Source: Yponomeuta sedellus (Eukaryota > Arthropoda > Insecta > Lepidoptera > Yponomeutidae). From it: DNA of 64,000 bases. How positions within the stretch are numbered: the first letter of the stretch is position 1; the number at the start of each line of letters is the position of its first letter. Below the pieces are notes generated by a model. That model did not search any database. It was given only the letters and a program-made list of their open reading frames with translations, and was not told where the DNA came from. The stretch is from the NCBI GenBank assembly GCA_934045075.1, contig OW203730.1, forward strand, positions 8,336,192-8,400,191, in the 5' to 3' direction. A program made the translations under genes and the position numbers. Shown one piece after another: positions 10,688 to 23,299 of the stretch.

Positions 10688-10932
10688 TAAATTTATATTA
10701 CATAAACATAACATTTACATACTGGTACATACATTGCTTCCTAGTGTACCCTTACCCTAGTGTGTGGCCACACACACTAGGGTACCCTGTGTCGTGGGTA
10801 CCAAAAACAGCGACATCACAAACATGTTAACATCCAAGACCTGGGGCTTTTTTATTGTCCCAGCTGGGGATCTAACCCGGGACCTCTCGCATGGCAGGCA
10901 GACGCGCTACCGCTGCGCCACAAAGGTCATCC
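10688..10932 (-). mobile_element. tRNA-derived SINE (GTAGCGGTAGCGC family)
   Basis: The minus strand begins 'gacctttgtggcgcagcggt' with B box 'ggttagatcccc' and ends with a 'gtaaatgttatgtttatg' tail. It holds a small inverted segment around 10745-10785 ('accctagtgtg'). Confidence 0.7.
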
Positions 10933-11277
10933 ATTGCAAAGTCGACCATAAAGCATAGTCAATAACCAAGAATGTTGTTGTCATTAACCAATCTTGTCAT
11001 TAACCTGATCACAGTCAATCCGAAAAGCACCGAAATTAATAAAAGTATGCGTTTTTTTTAAGAAAATTCTAATTATCCTAACTCTGGAACCGAAATCTTT
11101 CATATTATATTTAATGCTTACTAAGGTACAAAAAAAGATACGATAATAGAGGTAGCTCTATTATGAAAATTATGTAAATAATAAATAGCGGCACTAATGG
11201 AAATAAATCGTATCTTTTTTTGTAACGCATCTTTAGCGAAACGTGAACATTATAAATCTCAATAAACATACGAGCTC

Positions 11278-11352
11278 TTTTTAGAACCTACTCACAAGAA
11301 TTTAGAACTGTAGATGTTTTAGTGGAAATCGATTAAAGTTGTTGGTTCTAAA
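11278..11352. repeat. Small imperfect palindrome
   Basis: 'tttttagaacc' and 'ggttctaaaaa' face each other across about 75 bp. A related palindrome with 'gaacctactg' ends lies at 16189-16321. Confidence 0.45.
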
Positions 11353-11382
11353 AATAGTTATCACAGTTGTTGACATGTATCG

Positions 11383-11600
11383 ATCGATATCAACCCTTGT
11401 ATGTCCACGCTGCTGGAGCACGGATCTTTCCCTGCATTGCAGGAAGGTTAGGTCACCACGGGGGCCAAGTCCGGGTCTGTGGAGAATTGTAAGACAGTGG
11501 CGGGCTTTCCTGTCAGAAGTTATCAAGCCCATAAGGCCTAAGACATGGCTTAGCGACTGCCTTTACATGACAGCCGGCACCAACGGCATACAAGTTTTAT
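11383..11600 (-). mobile_element. 5S-derived SINE, head-truncated
   Basis: It has the tail and body of the family ('tatcaacccttgtatgtcc', 'ccgggtctgtggagaattg') and stops after 'cggcaccaacggc', before the 5S-like head. Confidence 0.7.
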
Positions 11601-11789
11601 TTCCATTGGTGGCACTATTTATCACTGGGTAGCGCCTTAAGAATAAATACAGAGATGCAGAACACCGTAGAATAATTGCATCGTTGAATAAGTTTTAAAT
11701 GATACGAGAAATATTTATATCAATATGACTGGCCTTAAATATCCAATAAAATACAAAACCATAATTAGTATTAACGATGGACTCACAAA

Positions 11790-11960
11790 CGAGAGACCCA
11801 GATTCGATTCGGGGGCATGTACCAAGGACTTTGGTTTCTAACTTACTTACATTTGTGAAGTAGCAATATCACTCGCTAACCGTGAAAGAAAACATCGTGA
11901 GGAAACCTGAGTGTTTGAGGTGTTTAAATACCACAGCACTTGAAATTGCCAATCACGCGT
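11790..11960 (+). mobile_element. tRNA-derived SINE, core domain copy
   Basis: The B-box-like 'agattcgattcgggggc' is followed by the core 'cgctaaccgtgaaagaaaac' and 'atcgtgaggaaacctgag'. The A box region is degraded. Confidence 0.55.
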
Positions 11961-11984
11961 GGCCGCCCTGTAGTGGGTTTTATA

Positions 11985-12310
11985 TGGTATCAACCCTTTG
12001 TACGTCCCCACTGCTGGAGCACGGGTCCATTACTGCACCTCAGGAAAGTTAGGCCATACTCCACTTCGGGGGCCAAGTCTGGGTTGGTGGAGAATTGTAA
12101 GACATTGGCGGGCCTTACTGTCAGTAGTTATCAAGCCACCCGTAAGTTATCTAACATGGCTTAATGACTGCCATTACATGACAGCCGGCACCAACGGCTT
12201 AACAGGAAAGCACAGAAGCGCTCAGGTAGTCACAGGACGGTCAACCATACTGTTCTGACCGCGCCTGTTGTTGGGTAACTCAAGTGATTGATCCCAATCA
12301 CTCGGTTCAA
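11985..12310 (-). mobile_element. 5S-derived SINE
   Basis: The body and tail match the family, and the head is shortened. On the minus strand the start is 'gaaccgagtgattgggatca'. Confidence 0.7.
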
Positions 12311-12857
12311 TGAGCGCCTCTGGACACTGGAATCTACTTAAAAAAAAATTAAGTACCTAAACCCTCTCTCATTATTTTTCTATCTGAAAGAAGATCCTTC
12401 AGTGGAATGGAAAGACGTAATAAAATGTGTGCTATAATAACATATAAAAATAAAATATCCTTGTATCGCTAATATACATGTGTAGCTCAAGCATGGATCG
12501 AACGGATATAATATTGCAAAGATTATTAGGTACTTCACGGAAATCACAATCCTGGATACGTGCCTTTGAGCGAGCGCTGAGCTTTCCCAGAAACCAAATT
12601 GAATGTTTGCTCCTGGAACTCAAGAAGTTTCTGTTTTACTTTTCAATGTTAGTTTGACTTAGAGCTAAGTTCTCTCTGCGTTGGTTCTTTTACTTGCCGC
12701 TGTAAACTCAACCGTAATTGTTTTTTATTTTATTACAATTATTCCATGAAGCGCTTTAACCTAAGAACTGCTTAGGTCAAGGCGGTTCGTGGTACTAACT
12801 GGGAAAAAAATAACTTTATTTTATAATACGTTTTTATCTGAAAGTTACGTTAAAAAT
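12311..12857. other. No recognisable gene
   Basis: Nothing coding or repetitive is recognisable. Confidence 0.45.
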
Positions 12858-13058
12858 TTTAAAAACCTATTTAGAGTCTAAAAATTCCACCCATGCCGGG
12901 ATTCAAACCCGCGACCTCTGGTTATACGTGCCAGCGCTCTTCCAACTAATGGGCGACTCACCGGCATCAGTGAAATTTCGAACCTCTTTAAAATACTCTA
13001 TATTACGTACAGTTTTTAAAATTGTCCTTAGCACGAGTTAGTGCATTAAAAAGAATAA
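12858..13058 (-). mobile_element. tRNA-derived SINE (cloverleaf family), truncated
   Basis: It has the minus-strand tRNA-like head with a deletion in the D-arm/A-box part. The body stops after 'cgtaatatagagt'. A separate tail 'gtccttagcacgagttagtg' (plus strand) abuts it. Confidence 0.6.
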
Positions 13059-13655
13059 AATCAAGTCTCTGTTATGTTCTGTTTTTACTTAGGTTCAGTG
13101 AGCTACCATAACCGCCATAAAGTTCCAAAGATTTTCACACGTTGAGATCCTCATATCTGCCATCTACCTGCGAACAGTCTGATTTTAATCGAATTTTGAT
13201 ACCATTACGATTCAGAGCGCCAAACAGAACTTATCTAATGCGAAGAGCAATGTCAACTAAGAGTAGTTTTGCTCAGAAACTAGTACAAGTCCTTGATGAA
13301 GCGGTGCGGGGGCCATCCAAGACTTAGAAACCGACCTTAGCGCTTGTGAGACACGGTAACAAATGGCTCGACGATGATTCCCTTTGTTGTTTACACGCTG
13401 GAGATATCCAAGGTATATCTGTTAAGACCCATGTGATGAAACGGCTGTAGCTAAAGTCTTACAACAGACATTATTACACCACATCCATTTCTGTCGGAAT
13501 TAATTCGTCACAGCTGTATTAGGTATATCAGTCTGTTTAAGACGAGTAAATACCAGATGTATATCTTATAAAGATATACCTAGACGAAATCTCCACTATG
13601 TATCTCTACAAGTTAAGTGATTGAATTCGGAATTAAGATAAGATAAGAATATTGA
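13059..13655. other. No recognisable gene
   Basis: A 61-codon frame exists, but its protein is not recognisable. Confidence 0.45.
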
Positions 13656-13860
13656 CGACCTCTGTGGCGTAGCGGTAGCGCATCTACCTACCCTGCAAGA
13701 CGTTCCGGGTTCGAATCCCGGCTGGGAAAAAAAAACCCCAGGTCGTGTATGTTTACATGTTTGTGATGTCGTTGTTTCTGGTTCCCACGACACAGGCTAT
13801 CCTAGTGTGAGGCCAGAAGCAACGTATATGCCTGTATGTAAATGTTATGTTAATATTTTT
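13656..13860 (+). mobile_element. tRNA-derived SINE (GTAGCGGTAGCGC family)
   Basis: A box 'tggcgtagcggtagcgca', B box 'gggttcgaatcccgg', an A-rich spacer, body 'ctggttcccacgacacagg' and tail 'gtatgtaaatgttatg'. It is one of the best preserved copies. Confidence 0.8.
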
Positions 13861-15196
13861 TAATGTACACCAGGAAAAAACAAGCATAAAATAATTATTT
13901 ATTTATTTAATTTATAGACCACATGGTGGACCATGTTGTCTATAAATTTATATGTAAATTTGCGTTTTGTAAGTAGCAATAAACATAGAAATTAGCCTTT
14001 GGTTAGTATTTAATATCAGACGGTGACTTGGTGCGTTTAAATAGAATCCAAATCAGTCGATTATCCACCCGCGCCGCAATCGCGTTCAGAATGCTATTGC
14101 CGCTCCCGCACATTCTGCACAGTAATAAAGATACAGTACAATTGGCGTCCTTACATCCAATTGGAATTAAGTTAGTAATGTTAGGTATATAAAACACTAC
14201 GTCTTAAACTTTCGCGACTTGAACACATTATTATTATTATTTGTAATTCAGGCAGTCAGTTATAGAACTGGTGAAGCCTGTATCCAGATGTACATTTGTG
14301 TTTAACTCCTTGTCTGTTTTGTTTCCTTTAGATATTAGAAGAATATTTTCGGGTCTTAATCGCGTAGTAAGCTTAAGTCACGAGAAGACCACGATGACCG
14401 TAACGTTGTCGAAACTTCGAGTTAAAATAGCAATAAATTACTACACGATTAAGCCCCAAAAATATTTTAATAAAATACTTCGTATAAAAAAATTGTAATG
14501 TTTCAGTTAACAAGGCTATGATCTTTTCACATTAAGCCTGTAGGTATCGTAGAGTTATTTCCAATTTCTTCTTATTGGAAACTCAGCGTCAGCTGCCTCT
14601 ACCCACACTGGTGTCTAGGTATAGTTATTTACGATCAGGAGCGCAATTACGTAAGTTGTCTACTGTATCGACATGTTCGACTTAAATTAATCAGAATTGC
14701 TTATTACTGTCGTGCTCTATAGTTATACTCAAATATGATAGAACTTGTTTGTGATTACTGAAACGTATGAAAAATGTTCATCACGTGCCTATTGTATTTT
14801 TATATTTTTATATTGTAAACTGTAGAAAACGCTGCTGGTTATTCATGTAATTAATCTTAATAGTAACTCTAAGTTAAGCAAATGTGTGTTGTATGCCTGT
14901 TTGTTTTATTTATCAAAATAAAATTGTCAAATATATTTCATTTTTTTTCATATATTTTGAAACTTTGAAATGTCAATAGGGGTAACCAAATACAATGGAC
15001 AGTTTCGAAATAGACGTGAAATTGACTGGAATTGACTGACAGCCGTCGCTGGCGCTGAAGCAAGAAACATAATAGGTTTCCACCTCCCTAACTCGACACT
15101 GGCATAAACATATTACAGCACGTCAATCCAACGTACATTTCGTACACAAAAAGGTAGAGGAAAAGCAGGTATATTGACACCCTTCAATGTTAGTCG
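13861..15196. other. No recognisable gene
   Basis: Only a short palindrome ('atttatagaccacatgg' around 13910-13950) and a LINE 3'-UTR scrap near 14120-14160 stand out. Open frames are short and unrecognised. Confidence 0.45.
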
Positions 15197-15533
15197 AAGC
15201 GCTCGTGGCCGAGCCGAACCAAGCGATTGGAATCGATCACTTGAAATGGGCAGGTGCAGGATGGGTGACCGTCCCCTGACTACCGCTAGTGGCTTCTGTG
15301 CTTCGCAAGGCACATTAAGCCGTTGGTGCCGGCTGTCATATCATTACATGCAGTCGTTAAGCCATGTCAGAGGCCTTTGGGCGGCTTGATAACTTCTGAC
15401 AGTAAGGCTCGCCACTGTTTTACAATCCTCCACCAACCCGGACTTGGCCTCCGTGGTGGAATATGGCCTAACTTTCCTGCAATGCAGGAAGAGACCCGTG
15501 CCCTAGCAGTGGGGACATACAAGGGTTGATATC
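15197..15533 (+). mobile_element. 5S-derived SINE
   Basis: The head 'gcgctcgtggccgagccgaa', box C-like 'caggatgggtgaccgtcccc', body and tail 'aagggttgatatcg' are all present. The middle of the head is shortened relative to the copy at 6232. Confidence 0.78.
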
Positions 15534-16188
15534 GAATATTATTATGTTTAAACAACGCCTTCTACTGTAATTTTGGGGCAGAGGGATCTTTAACGAATTT
15601 AGTACCCAATAAATCCGCTAGAGGCTGTCAAAATCAAATGTCATTCGGAACAGACGCAACTTGCTACCGGCAAAACTATTATCTACTGTGTTATTTATTA
15701 ACATTTTTGTTTTATTTAACAAAGTCTAAAAATATTATAAAAATATTTTCATCATTTTTATTGCTCGCCTACACATGCCTAGACAAAGTATGCTCTTTCC
15801 AAGAGAGAAACAAAAACCCTGGAAGAAGCAATTCATACGAGACGTCTGCCCTGTATGATATGCGAAACTATTGACAAACCTGGAGAGTCATGGATACAGT
15901 GTCAAAGTTTCAATCTTGTTGGTTTCTGGATCGGGTATTTTTATATACTTACCTAAAGCATTTAAACCAAATTAAGCGGCCACATTACCCTTTTCCTGTA
16001 TGTCAAGTATGTCATACTTTGTAAACTTAGTTGTGGTATTATTTTAGAAAATATAGATGTCCTTTTTTTATTCGTCCGACTTGACTTTCTTGGTTAAAAC
16101 TCTGGAGCTACGCGGTGGGAAATGCCGCCACCGGCACCTGTGAGGAAAAATCATTCTTATTATATATAAAGTTTATAGTCGTTCCTTT
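15534..16188. other. No recognisable gene
   Basis: The longest open frame is 78 codons, without recognisable domains. Confidence 0.45.
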
Positions 16189-16321
16189 TAGAACCTACTG
16201 ACCAGAACCTAGGTGACATAATCTAGGACTTTAAAGCAGATTTGCCAAAAACGGCCGTTTTTAGCGAAAATCGATTAAAGTCCTGAGTTGCTAATCCTAC
16301 GTTCTAGGCAGTAGGTTCTTA
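16189..16321. repeat. Foldback MITE-like element
   Basis: The ends 'agaacctactg' and 'cagtaggttct' are inverted, with inner 'aacctag' and 'ctagg' also pairing. The interior contains 'aaacggccgttttt', itself a palindrome. Confidence 0.55.
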
Positions 16322-16324
16322 AAA

Positions 16325-16490
16325 TTTAAAAACCTATTTAGAGGCTAAAAATTCCACCCATCTCGGGATTCGAACCCGCGACCTCTGGCTATCCGTGCCA
16401 GCGCTCTTTCCAACTGAGCTAATGGGCGACTCACCGGCATCAGTGAAATTTCGAACCTCTTTACAATATTCTCTGTATTACGTACAAAAA
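16325..16490 (-). mobile_element. tRNA-derived SINE (cloverleaf family), truncated
   Basis: The minus-strand head and B box ('gcgggttcgaatcccg') are intact. The copy ends after 'gtacgtaatacagagaat'. Confidence 0.65.
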
Positions 16491-17099
16491 TTGTTATCAC
16501 AGTGGTTAAGATTTATGGTTTATGACCTTCACTTTTTAAAAACCACATATTATGATTTTTATTTCATTAGTGGCACAAGTTAGCAGCACGAAGCGCCTTA
16601 ACAATATACCAAACGAAACCTCTGAATACATGCACTAAATAAAGATCAGACGTTCCAATCCCCCGGCTGTTTAAAACCATTCGATCGTTTGCGAGAGGAC
16701 AAATCCGCTGCGCCCCCTGAGTATTGCAGATAATGCCACTGAAAGTGTTACTGGGAATTCCAGGAACACACACCAAATGCGGATTGAACGTTTTAGCACG
16801 AAAAAGCAGCTATTTACAAAAAAATAAAACTTTTGACGTATTTTAAAGCCGCGCATATTGAAAAGCCTACGCAGCAGAGACACATTTATTTTTTACAGGC
16901 TTTTGTAGCAAAATGCTTTGGTATCGAAAATCGATGGGTATCATTCGCGACTCTAAAATGAAACATTCATGTAGTGCCTTTGTGGCTTTGATAACGAAAC
17001 TTGACGCGTATTTTGTACAAGCTAAAATTTTGCTCGTATATAGGTATGAGCCAACTAAGAACGAATTCAAATACAATCAGAACAGTTGGCAATTAGAAC
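16491..17099. other. No recognisable gene
   Basis: Short overlapping open frames on both strands have no recognisable motif. Confidence 0.4.
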
Positions 17100-17410
17100 A
17101 ATAATAATATTTACAACCACAAAACACAACCACTCCTGGTCCCTCACTGGGATAATCTGTATTATGGTAACGAGGCAACGACACAATAAACATAGCAAAA
17201 CACCCACACTGTGGTCACATGTACAAATTTTCGGAGGCCCTCAGTGGGAATCGAACTGGTTACCTCCGCTACGGAAATCAGACGTTATACCGCTACACCG
17301 TGGAGTCTGGAGCTGACACAAGGACTTTCCATTTATCTCCGTTCATGCCTAGGGATGGTAGCTCCAGCCAAGTACTCCCTCCTCCTTCGTCTCAGAGAGA
17401 ACGGATGTAG
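17100..17410 (-). mobile_element. tRNA-derived SINE, another family
   Basis: The minus strand shows 'cacggtgtagcggtataacg' (A box) and 'ccagttcgattcccactg' (B box). The adjacent 'gggatggtagctccag' and 'cttcgtctcagagagaacgg' (plus) recur at 25095-25265. Confidence 0.55.
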
Positions 17411-17419
17411 GCAAGGAAT

Positions 17420-17645
17420 AAGACCGGATTTTTTGAAATTCAACCCCTTAGGAGGCGAAAAGGGTTGCCAAAATTTGTATGGGAGGTATAAATAATGTTG
17501 TCTAATTTTCTTGAAACTTAAAATAAATACTCTTCAACCCAATTGATTGATCACGTGTTTCGTCGTTTTCCTAAATTTTACCTTTAAGGGAGTGAACGGG
17601 GTTGGAAAAAAAGTCCACGCGGACGGAGTCGCGGGCAAAAGCTTA
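17420..17645 (+). mobile_element. Non-autonomous DNA element 3' end (candidate)
   Basis: 'gtccacgcggacggagtcgc' followed by 'gggcaaaagct' is the characteristic end of abundant lepidopteran non-autonomous elements. A similar end is at 55145-55171. The boundary is approximate. Confidence 0.35.
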
Positions 17646-18140
17646 TTTACAAATATATCATAATATTGATTATTATTTACATAATAATCAATATTATGAT
17701 TAAAAAAATTATATAATATTTTTTTTTTTTAAGTTTTATTTAGTTTTAAAATTGACCTTAGCACGGGTTAGTGCATTAAAAAAAACGAATATAAAACTTA
17801 AAGTATGAAGAAGAATTAGAACTTGCGCCTTAAACTAGATAGGTGTTCTAACCAAGTAACCGTTTGCCTACAAATACTCTGCTAAATGGCGTAGCTAAAT
17901 GGACCCATATAAAAATTCGTTTTTAATTTTTAATTTAATAATAAGAGATGGTTCTGAATTTTATTGTAATATACTTTTATTGTATAACTATAAAGGTAAT
18001 AAATATACAATAATTAATGAATCTACAGGTTTCTGTTTAATAATTCTATATTAAACGGGTCTAATTGCGATCATTTATTAGGTAAAACGTAACTATCTTA
18101 ATTTTGTTTGAACTTAACTATTTAAATAAAGCCACGTACA

Positions 18141-18402
18141 GTCTATTTATTCTTACTTGTCCAATTTAGTAAACAAGATCTAACCTTAAAATTGAGATTA
18201 GATGCCTTAGCTAGACATTTTCTCGCAAATTCATGAACTATCATGACATGAACTATGTTTATAAAATTGGCAGCGTGTTATCTAAAAGAGTGTTCCAAGT
18301 TACTTCATTTATGGAAATATGACAGTTTTGGACTAAAAAGTCACAGTTTAAGGGTAGAATCTTGTTTACTAAATTGGACAAGTAAGAATAAATAGACTAT
18401 AG
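18141..18402. mobile_element. MITE with ~45-bp terminal inverted repeats
   Basis: The ends 'agtctatttattcttacttg' and its reverse complement enclose about 260 bp, with TIRs extending through 'tccaatttagtaaacaagat'. A second, diverged copy lies at 21437-21905. Confidence 0.65.
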
Positions 18403-19094
18403 TATTTTTTGTGCTAGTATTGCAATGCTACTTAAAAACCTCAAAACTAAATTAATAAGGTTTATTTTAGTGTGCATCGATGCGCCCGCACGTCACTTGT
18501 CATGGTAAACGATTCGATATTGAAGCAAGTAGGTGTTATATTCTTGTCGTACAGCCTGCGAATGACATAATGTTGTCACTCTGCGATTTATATGACAGAA
18601 AAATATTTCGGAGTCAATTTTTATCGTAGAAAAAAAAAACGTTAAATAATTTTATGTCATCTCGGGTGACCACTCTACGTAATTACTCCTCTATTATCTA
18701 TTAGATCTGATATTATCTCTATTATATCTTAGTTATTCACAATTTTTTCACTATAAATTGTATTCTTTTTCTTTTCTGTAATGTGTTAATGTGTTGTAAT
18801 AAATGTATTTATTTTCTTTTTTTTTTAAATTAAAATAATGGTAAATGTGCTACTGCACCTCAAATTCACAATCATGAGTAAGAACTGTTTTATTTATGGC
18901 GTAAAAAGTTTCTACATCAAACAATACAATACCTACCTATACCAACATATTAGCCATATGCTAGAAGTACCCTTGATGTGATGTGTAATTTAGGGTAAAA
19001 ATACTACCAAAAAATGGTAGTATTTTAGATAAGACTAAAATAAAATATTATTAAGGGCGATAAAATATTATTAAGAATGAAAATATTATTAAAA
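18403..19094. other. No recognisable gene
   Basis: AT-rich. Nothing coding. Confidence 0.45.
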
Positions 19095-19199
19095 AATAAT
19101 TATAATATAATATACCGTGTTCGAAAATCAACTGATTTCATTTGATGTGCAAATCAAATCAGTTGATTTTCGAACACGGTATATTATATTATAATTATT
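19095..19199. repeat. Hairpin, ~45-bp near-perfect arms
   Basis: 'ataccgtgttcgaaaatcaa' and 'ttgattttcgaacacggtat' with flanking AT arms form a long stem around a short loop. This is typical of a deletion-type MITE. Confidence 0.65.
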
Positions 19200-19499
19200 A
19201 TTTAACTACGGTAGAGTTAAATAAGGCGCTCCCCTTCTTCAGCTGTCTTTAAAAGCAAGATTAAGGAGTTTTATCTGTCCCTGCAAGTTTAGTATTATGT
19301 GCATTGTCCTTTTCATTTTGTCTTTTCCGTATGTCTCCATATAGGTACACAATATTGTATTTATTTCCTCATCGCGTAGATTGTTATTATAACGTATTTA
19401 TGTAAGTTTATCATAACTATGTATGTAACTGTTTATGTAGTTATATTGTTATTTATATAAGTAGTGTATTAATATATACATATTTGCACCGACTACCCG

Positions 19500-19650
19500 T
19501 CTCTCATTTCCTCCAGCAACTTTCAGTCGTAAGGTTGTCTGGAAGAAATTGCTTTTAGCAATAAGGCTATTGTACTTTGTATCTTTACATGTTTTATAAT
19601 ATATGCCCTGGTGTACAAAAAAAAATCTTATCTTATCTTAGAGTTATGTG
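19500..19650 (+). mobile_element. LINE 3' end with TCTTA tail
   Basis: It has 'aggttgtctggaagaaattg', 'tgtactttgtatctttacat' and the tail 'tcttatcttatctta'. The reverse copy is at 25290-25440. Confidence 0.55.
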
Positions 19651-20114
19651 TAGTCTTCATTTAAGACAAATAAATACACTAATGTCTCTTCACTTACTGC
19701 TACAAAATGTGGTTGCTAACTATAAACAAACACTAACCGTAAATGAATATTCAAGCTATTATTATATTACAAGTAAGTGTAAAGATAACCTCATAAACGC
19801 CAAGCGTATATAGTCTAACCTTTACCAACTGGTGACCCCTCTGCCCTTATCATTACCTCTTCTAGAAACTACCAGAGACGAAGTTTGACGGTAGCGTAGA
19901 TTACTATCACCGTCGTCGGCTTAATCAAGCCATTTTCGAGATAATAAGGTCCTATTGTAGAACGCCGCCCGGATAGATTAAATTCCCAACTGAGAGCCCC
20001 CTTAAGTGCATGTATACGAGTGTAGTAGGTATGTTACTATGTCAGTAGAAAATAGTAGAACACTATAACGGCGAAAGCATGACTTGTAATTTTGGGCTTT
20101 ATGAGATAAATACA
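19651..20114. other. No recognisable gene
   Basis: No feature is recognised. Confidence 0.4.
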
Positions 20115-20432
20115 GCGCTCGTGGCCTAGTCGAACCGAGTGATTGGAATCAATCACTTGAGTTGAGCAACAACATGTGCGGTCAGGTGCCTTCCGTGCTT
20201 CGCAAGGCACGTTAAGCCGTTGATGCCGGCTGTCATGTAATGGCGGTCGTTAAGCCATTTCGGAGGCCCTATGGGCGGCTTGATAACTTCTGACAGTAAG
20301 GCCCGCCACTGTCTTACAATCCTCCACCAACCCGGACTTGGACCCCGTGGTGGAGTATGGCCTAACGTTCCTGCGATGCAGGAAGAGACCCGTGCCCCAG
20401 AAGTGGGGACGTACAAGGGTTGATATCGAGAT
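20115..20432 (+). mobile_element. 5S-derived SINE with internal deletion
   Basis: The head 'gcgctcgtggcctagtcgaa' is intact, but the box C-like segment is missing after 'gcggtcaggtg'. The body and tail 'aagggttgatatcgag' are intact. Confidence 0.75.
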
Positions 20433-21143
20433 AAATACTTATATACAACTTCCGCCTGTAAGCAGATCCAGGCTTTGGGCCGTGTTGTGGATTGACAATT
20501 TCACTAAGTAAATAACTTAACTAATGTTCTGTCACGCTCTTCTCTGTGTAAGTCGATGAGACAGCACTACGGTTAACTATTTACTTAGCGATATTATCAA
20601 TCTTGCCATGATTCTGACAAAATTCTATCGCTTCCGAGATAAGTAGACGTCGAAATGACGTATAAACAAGAGGTTTCTTCTTAGAATACTTTTTATTTTT
20701 GTGGATGGATAATGTTTCCATTACTTGCTAGGTTCAGTTGAGTTTTTATTTACGTTAAAGCATTCTTCTAAGTCACGTATAGATAAACTTTACTACAAAG
20801 TTGTAAAATCTGTCTTGTCAGCTGTATATTTTTGCGATTGAATTTTGCTGAAACGTTGGAGATGATCTCTTACCGCAGGATAGCAGAAATAACGATAAAG
20901 ACTTCTGATTACTTATAAAAAAACACGATAAAGCGATACGAGCAACATCATCATAAAATCCTTACTCCTATCGGCGTAATACTTTTACGGCTACTATCGA
21001 GAAGTTTACGTCCTTTTAATGAATATTTACATTCCCTTCCCAATTGCGTCCCAAGATTTGCTGGCAGACAATGCTTCTTGAATTAAGCACGCTTTGTACA
21101 TTTACTCACGTAATTAGTGTAAGAAAGAATTGATATACGATAC
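20433..21143. other. No recognisable gene
   Basis: No feature is recognised. Confidence 0.4.
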
Positions 21144-21390
21144 GATATCAACCCTTGTATGTCCCCACTGCTGGGGCACGGGTCTCTTCCTGCATTGCAG
21201 GAAAGTTAGGCCATATTCCACCACGGGGGCCAAGTCCGGGTTGGTGGAGGATTGTAAGACAGTGGCGAGCCTTACTGTCAGAAGTTATCAAGCCGCTCAT
21301 AAGGCCTCTGACATGGCTTAACGACTGCATGTAATGACATGACAGCCGGCACCAACGGCTTAACGTGCCTTGCGAAGCACGGAAGCGCTC
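21144..21390 (-). mobile_element. 5S-derived SINE, head-truncated
   Basis: The minus-strand body and tail are clean. The copy stops at 'acggaagcgctcataaat'. Confidence 0.72.
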
Positions 21391-21436
21391 ATAAATTGAT
21401 ATATGTTTCGTTCTCATTACGTCACATTCACAGACT

Positions 21437-21905
21437 ACGTACGGTCTATTTATCCTTACTTGCCCAATTTAATAAACAAGATTCTAACCTCAAAATTGTA
21501 TTTGGACGCTAAAACCAGATATTTAACATACATAACCTCACGCCTGTATCCCAGAGGGGTAGGCAGAGACCAGAGACTGCCACTTGCCACGATCCTGACA
21601 CATCACCTTCGCTTCATCAACGTTCGTAAGTCGTTGCATCCACGCACGTCGGTTGCGGGTACTTTTTATCTTCCCCTTTGCTAATTGATCCCCTATTTGA
21701 TCGCTGTATGTCCGCCTGGGACGTCCCTTACCAGATATTTTTTCGCAAGTTTATGAACTTTGTTTATAAAATGGCAGCGTGTTATATAAAATAGTGTGCC
21801 GGGTTACTTCAATTATGGGAATATTATAGTTTTCGAAAAAAACGTCTACTATACCGGTAGAATCTTGTTTATTAAAATTGACAAGTAAGGCTAAACAGAC
21901 TATAG
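21437..21905. mobile_element. MITE (second copy) split by a retroelement
   Basis: It has the same terminal repeats as the 18141 element ('ggtctatttatccttacttg' and 'acaagtaaggctaaacagac'). Its interior 'gcaagtttatgaactttgtt' corresponds too. A 205-bp insertion interrupts it. Confidence 0.6.
21525..21729 (-). mobile_element. Retroelement 3' fragment nested in MITE, with target duplication
   Basis: This is a minus-strand copy of the 6835-7072 element, from a 'ccaggcggacatacagcgat' start to an 'aacatacataacc' tail. It is flanked on both sides by the 11-bp duplication 'accagatattt' (21514-21524 and 21730-21740). The duplication shows it is a real, self-contained insertion. Confidence 0.75.
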
Positions 21906-22804
21906 GCTATGTCACGTTTCTCTTATTAGGTTTTTTTTTTCAATTTCCTATAAAAGATGAAGTACCGGGCATACTCGAGCTCCAAGATGTATAAAACATT
22001 GCCTATTGTATTGAATATTTAAAAAAATCGTGAAACGACATGGAATTTTATTAAACCAACAAACTTTCATAAGATTTCATAGATCACAACGTACAAAGGT
22101 AGTTGAAGAGGAAACCAATTTCATGTGGTACGACAAAGTATGCGTCGGATTACTTAGAGTTTTAAGGATGATTAAGGTCTGTTCACATTACTACGGAACG
22201 ACAACGAGTGGTCATACCGTCGCTCTCTTTTTTATGTTCTGTGGTCGCCGTGGTTGACAAAGGGCAGACTGTAGCGGTAAATCCGGCGCTGGGCTAAATC
22301 TCACTTTAGCTGCTCAGCCAAGAGCGCGTTTCTTAAAACTACAATTCCTAGTTTATCATCACTAATACGTTTCTGCACATGAACTAGCATAAAGACGCCT
22401 GGAGAGAAGAAGTTTGGCATACCGAAGTGTGGAGAAGATATATTTATCTTCTTATTTGACTTTTTCTTATTACGTATTATTCATGTATTCATGAATAATA
22501 CGAAATAAGAAAAAGTCATAGTAAAATAAAGCCCTAACATTAGCGATCGAATATAAACTAGTCTATTGTTGAACTAAAACTTTCGTAAGTACTACACAAT
22601 ATTAAATTGTAACCGAGCTCTTCGGACAAAAGCCTAGTAAGTTTATCCGGTAACAATTCAATGACTAGTTTGATTTGTAGAAAAGCACTGTTCCAAAATA
22701 TCTCCATACACACTCGAATTTACGAAAATTAGCCGCCAGCCCGAGCAGAGCGTGCGTGCCACAAGTCCGTTGGTCATTCTTCTGATAGACAGCGAATATA
22801 AATA
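21906..22804. other. No recognisable gene; one hairpin
   Basis: A hairpin lies at about 22459-22515 ('ctttttcttattacgtatta' against its reverse complement). Otherwise nothing is recognised. Confidence 0.45.
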
Positions 22805-22900
22805 TTGTAGATAGATAGAGAACATTTTATTGTACATAAAGAAGGCATTAACACAGATATTTCTTAATCTGTACAGACAAAATATAAATTAATATATCAA
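22805..22900 (-). mobile_element. LINE 3' end with GATA/TATC tail
   Basis: 'gatagatagagaacatttta' followed by 'acacagatatttcttaatct' is the reverse complement of the 27535-27689 3'-UTR end. Confidence 0.6.
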
Positions 22901-23299
22901 AGTATAAACTATAACATTCAATATGTAAGCGGACAAAAATACAGTGACAGACAATCTATGTACACTGCTAATATCCCCCTTGTAGTTCACCCCACATTCC
23001 ATTCCACATCGTTCAAACATAGTACGCGCATGAAACTATCAATTTGACTATGTCGTGTCGTGACCGTGATTGTTCGATGTAAGAACGGTTGTTCGGTGCT
23101 ACGGGGAGGGGGGAGCTATCGCTGTGGATCACGCACGACGTGAAACGCCAGTCTCAAGTAAAGTCTGGGACCTAAACTCACTGAGGCGTCCCTTTGCCTC
23201 GGCAGGCACGTCCCAGCGGACTGGTAGTACTTTTGTTACCGGCTTCAATTTGTTCTGTATCTTACTCCCTAACCTTTAATATGTAAGGATTATTTTAAT

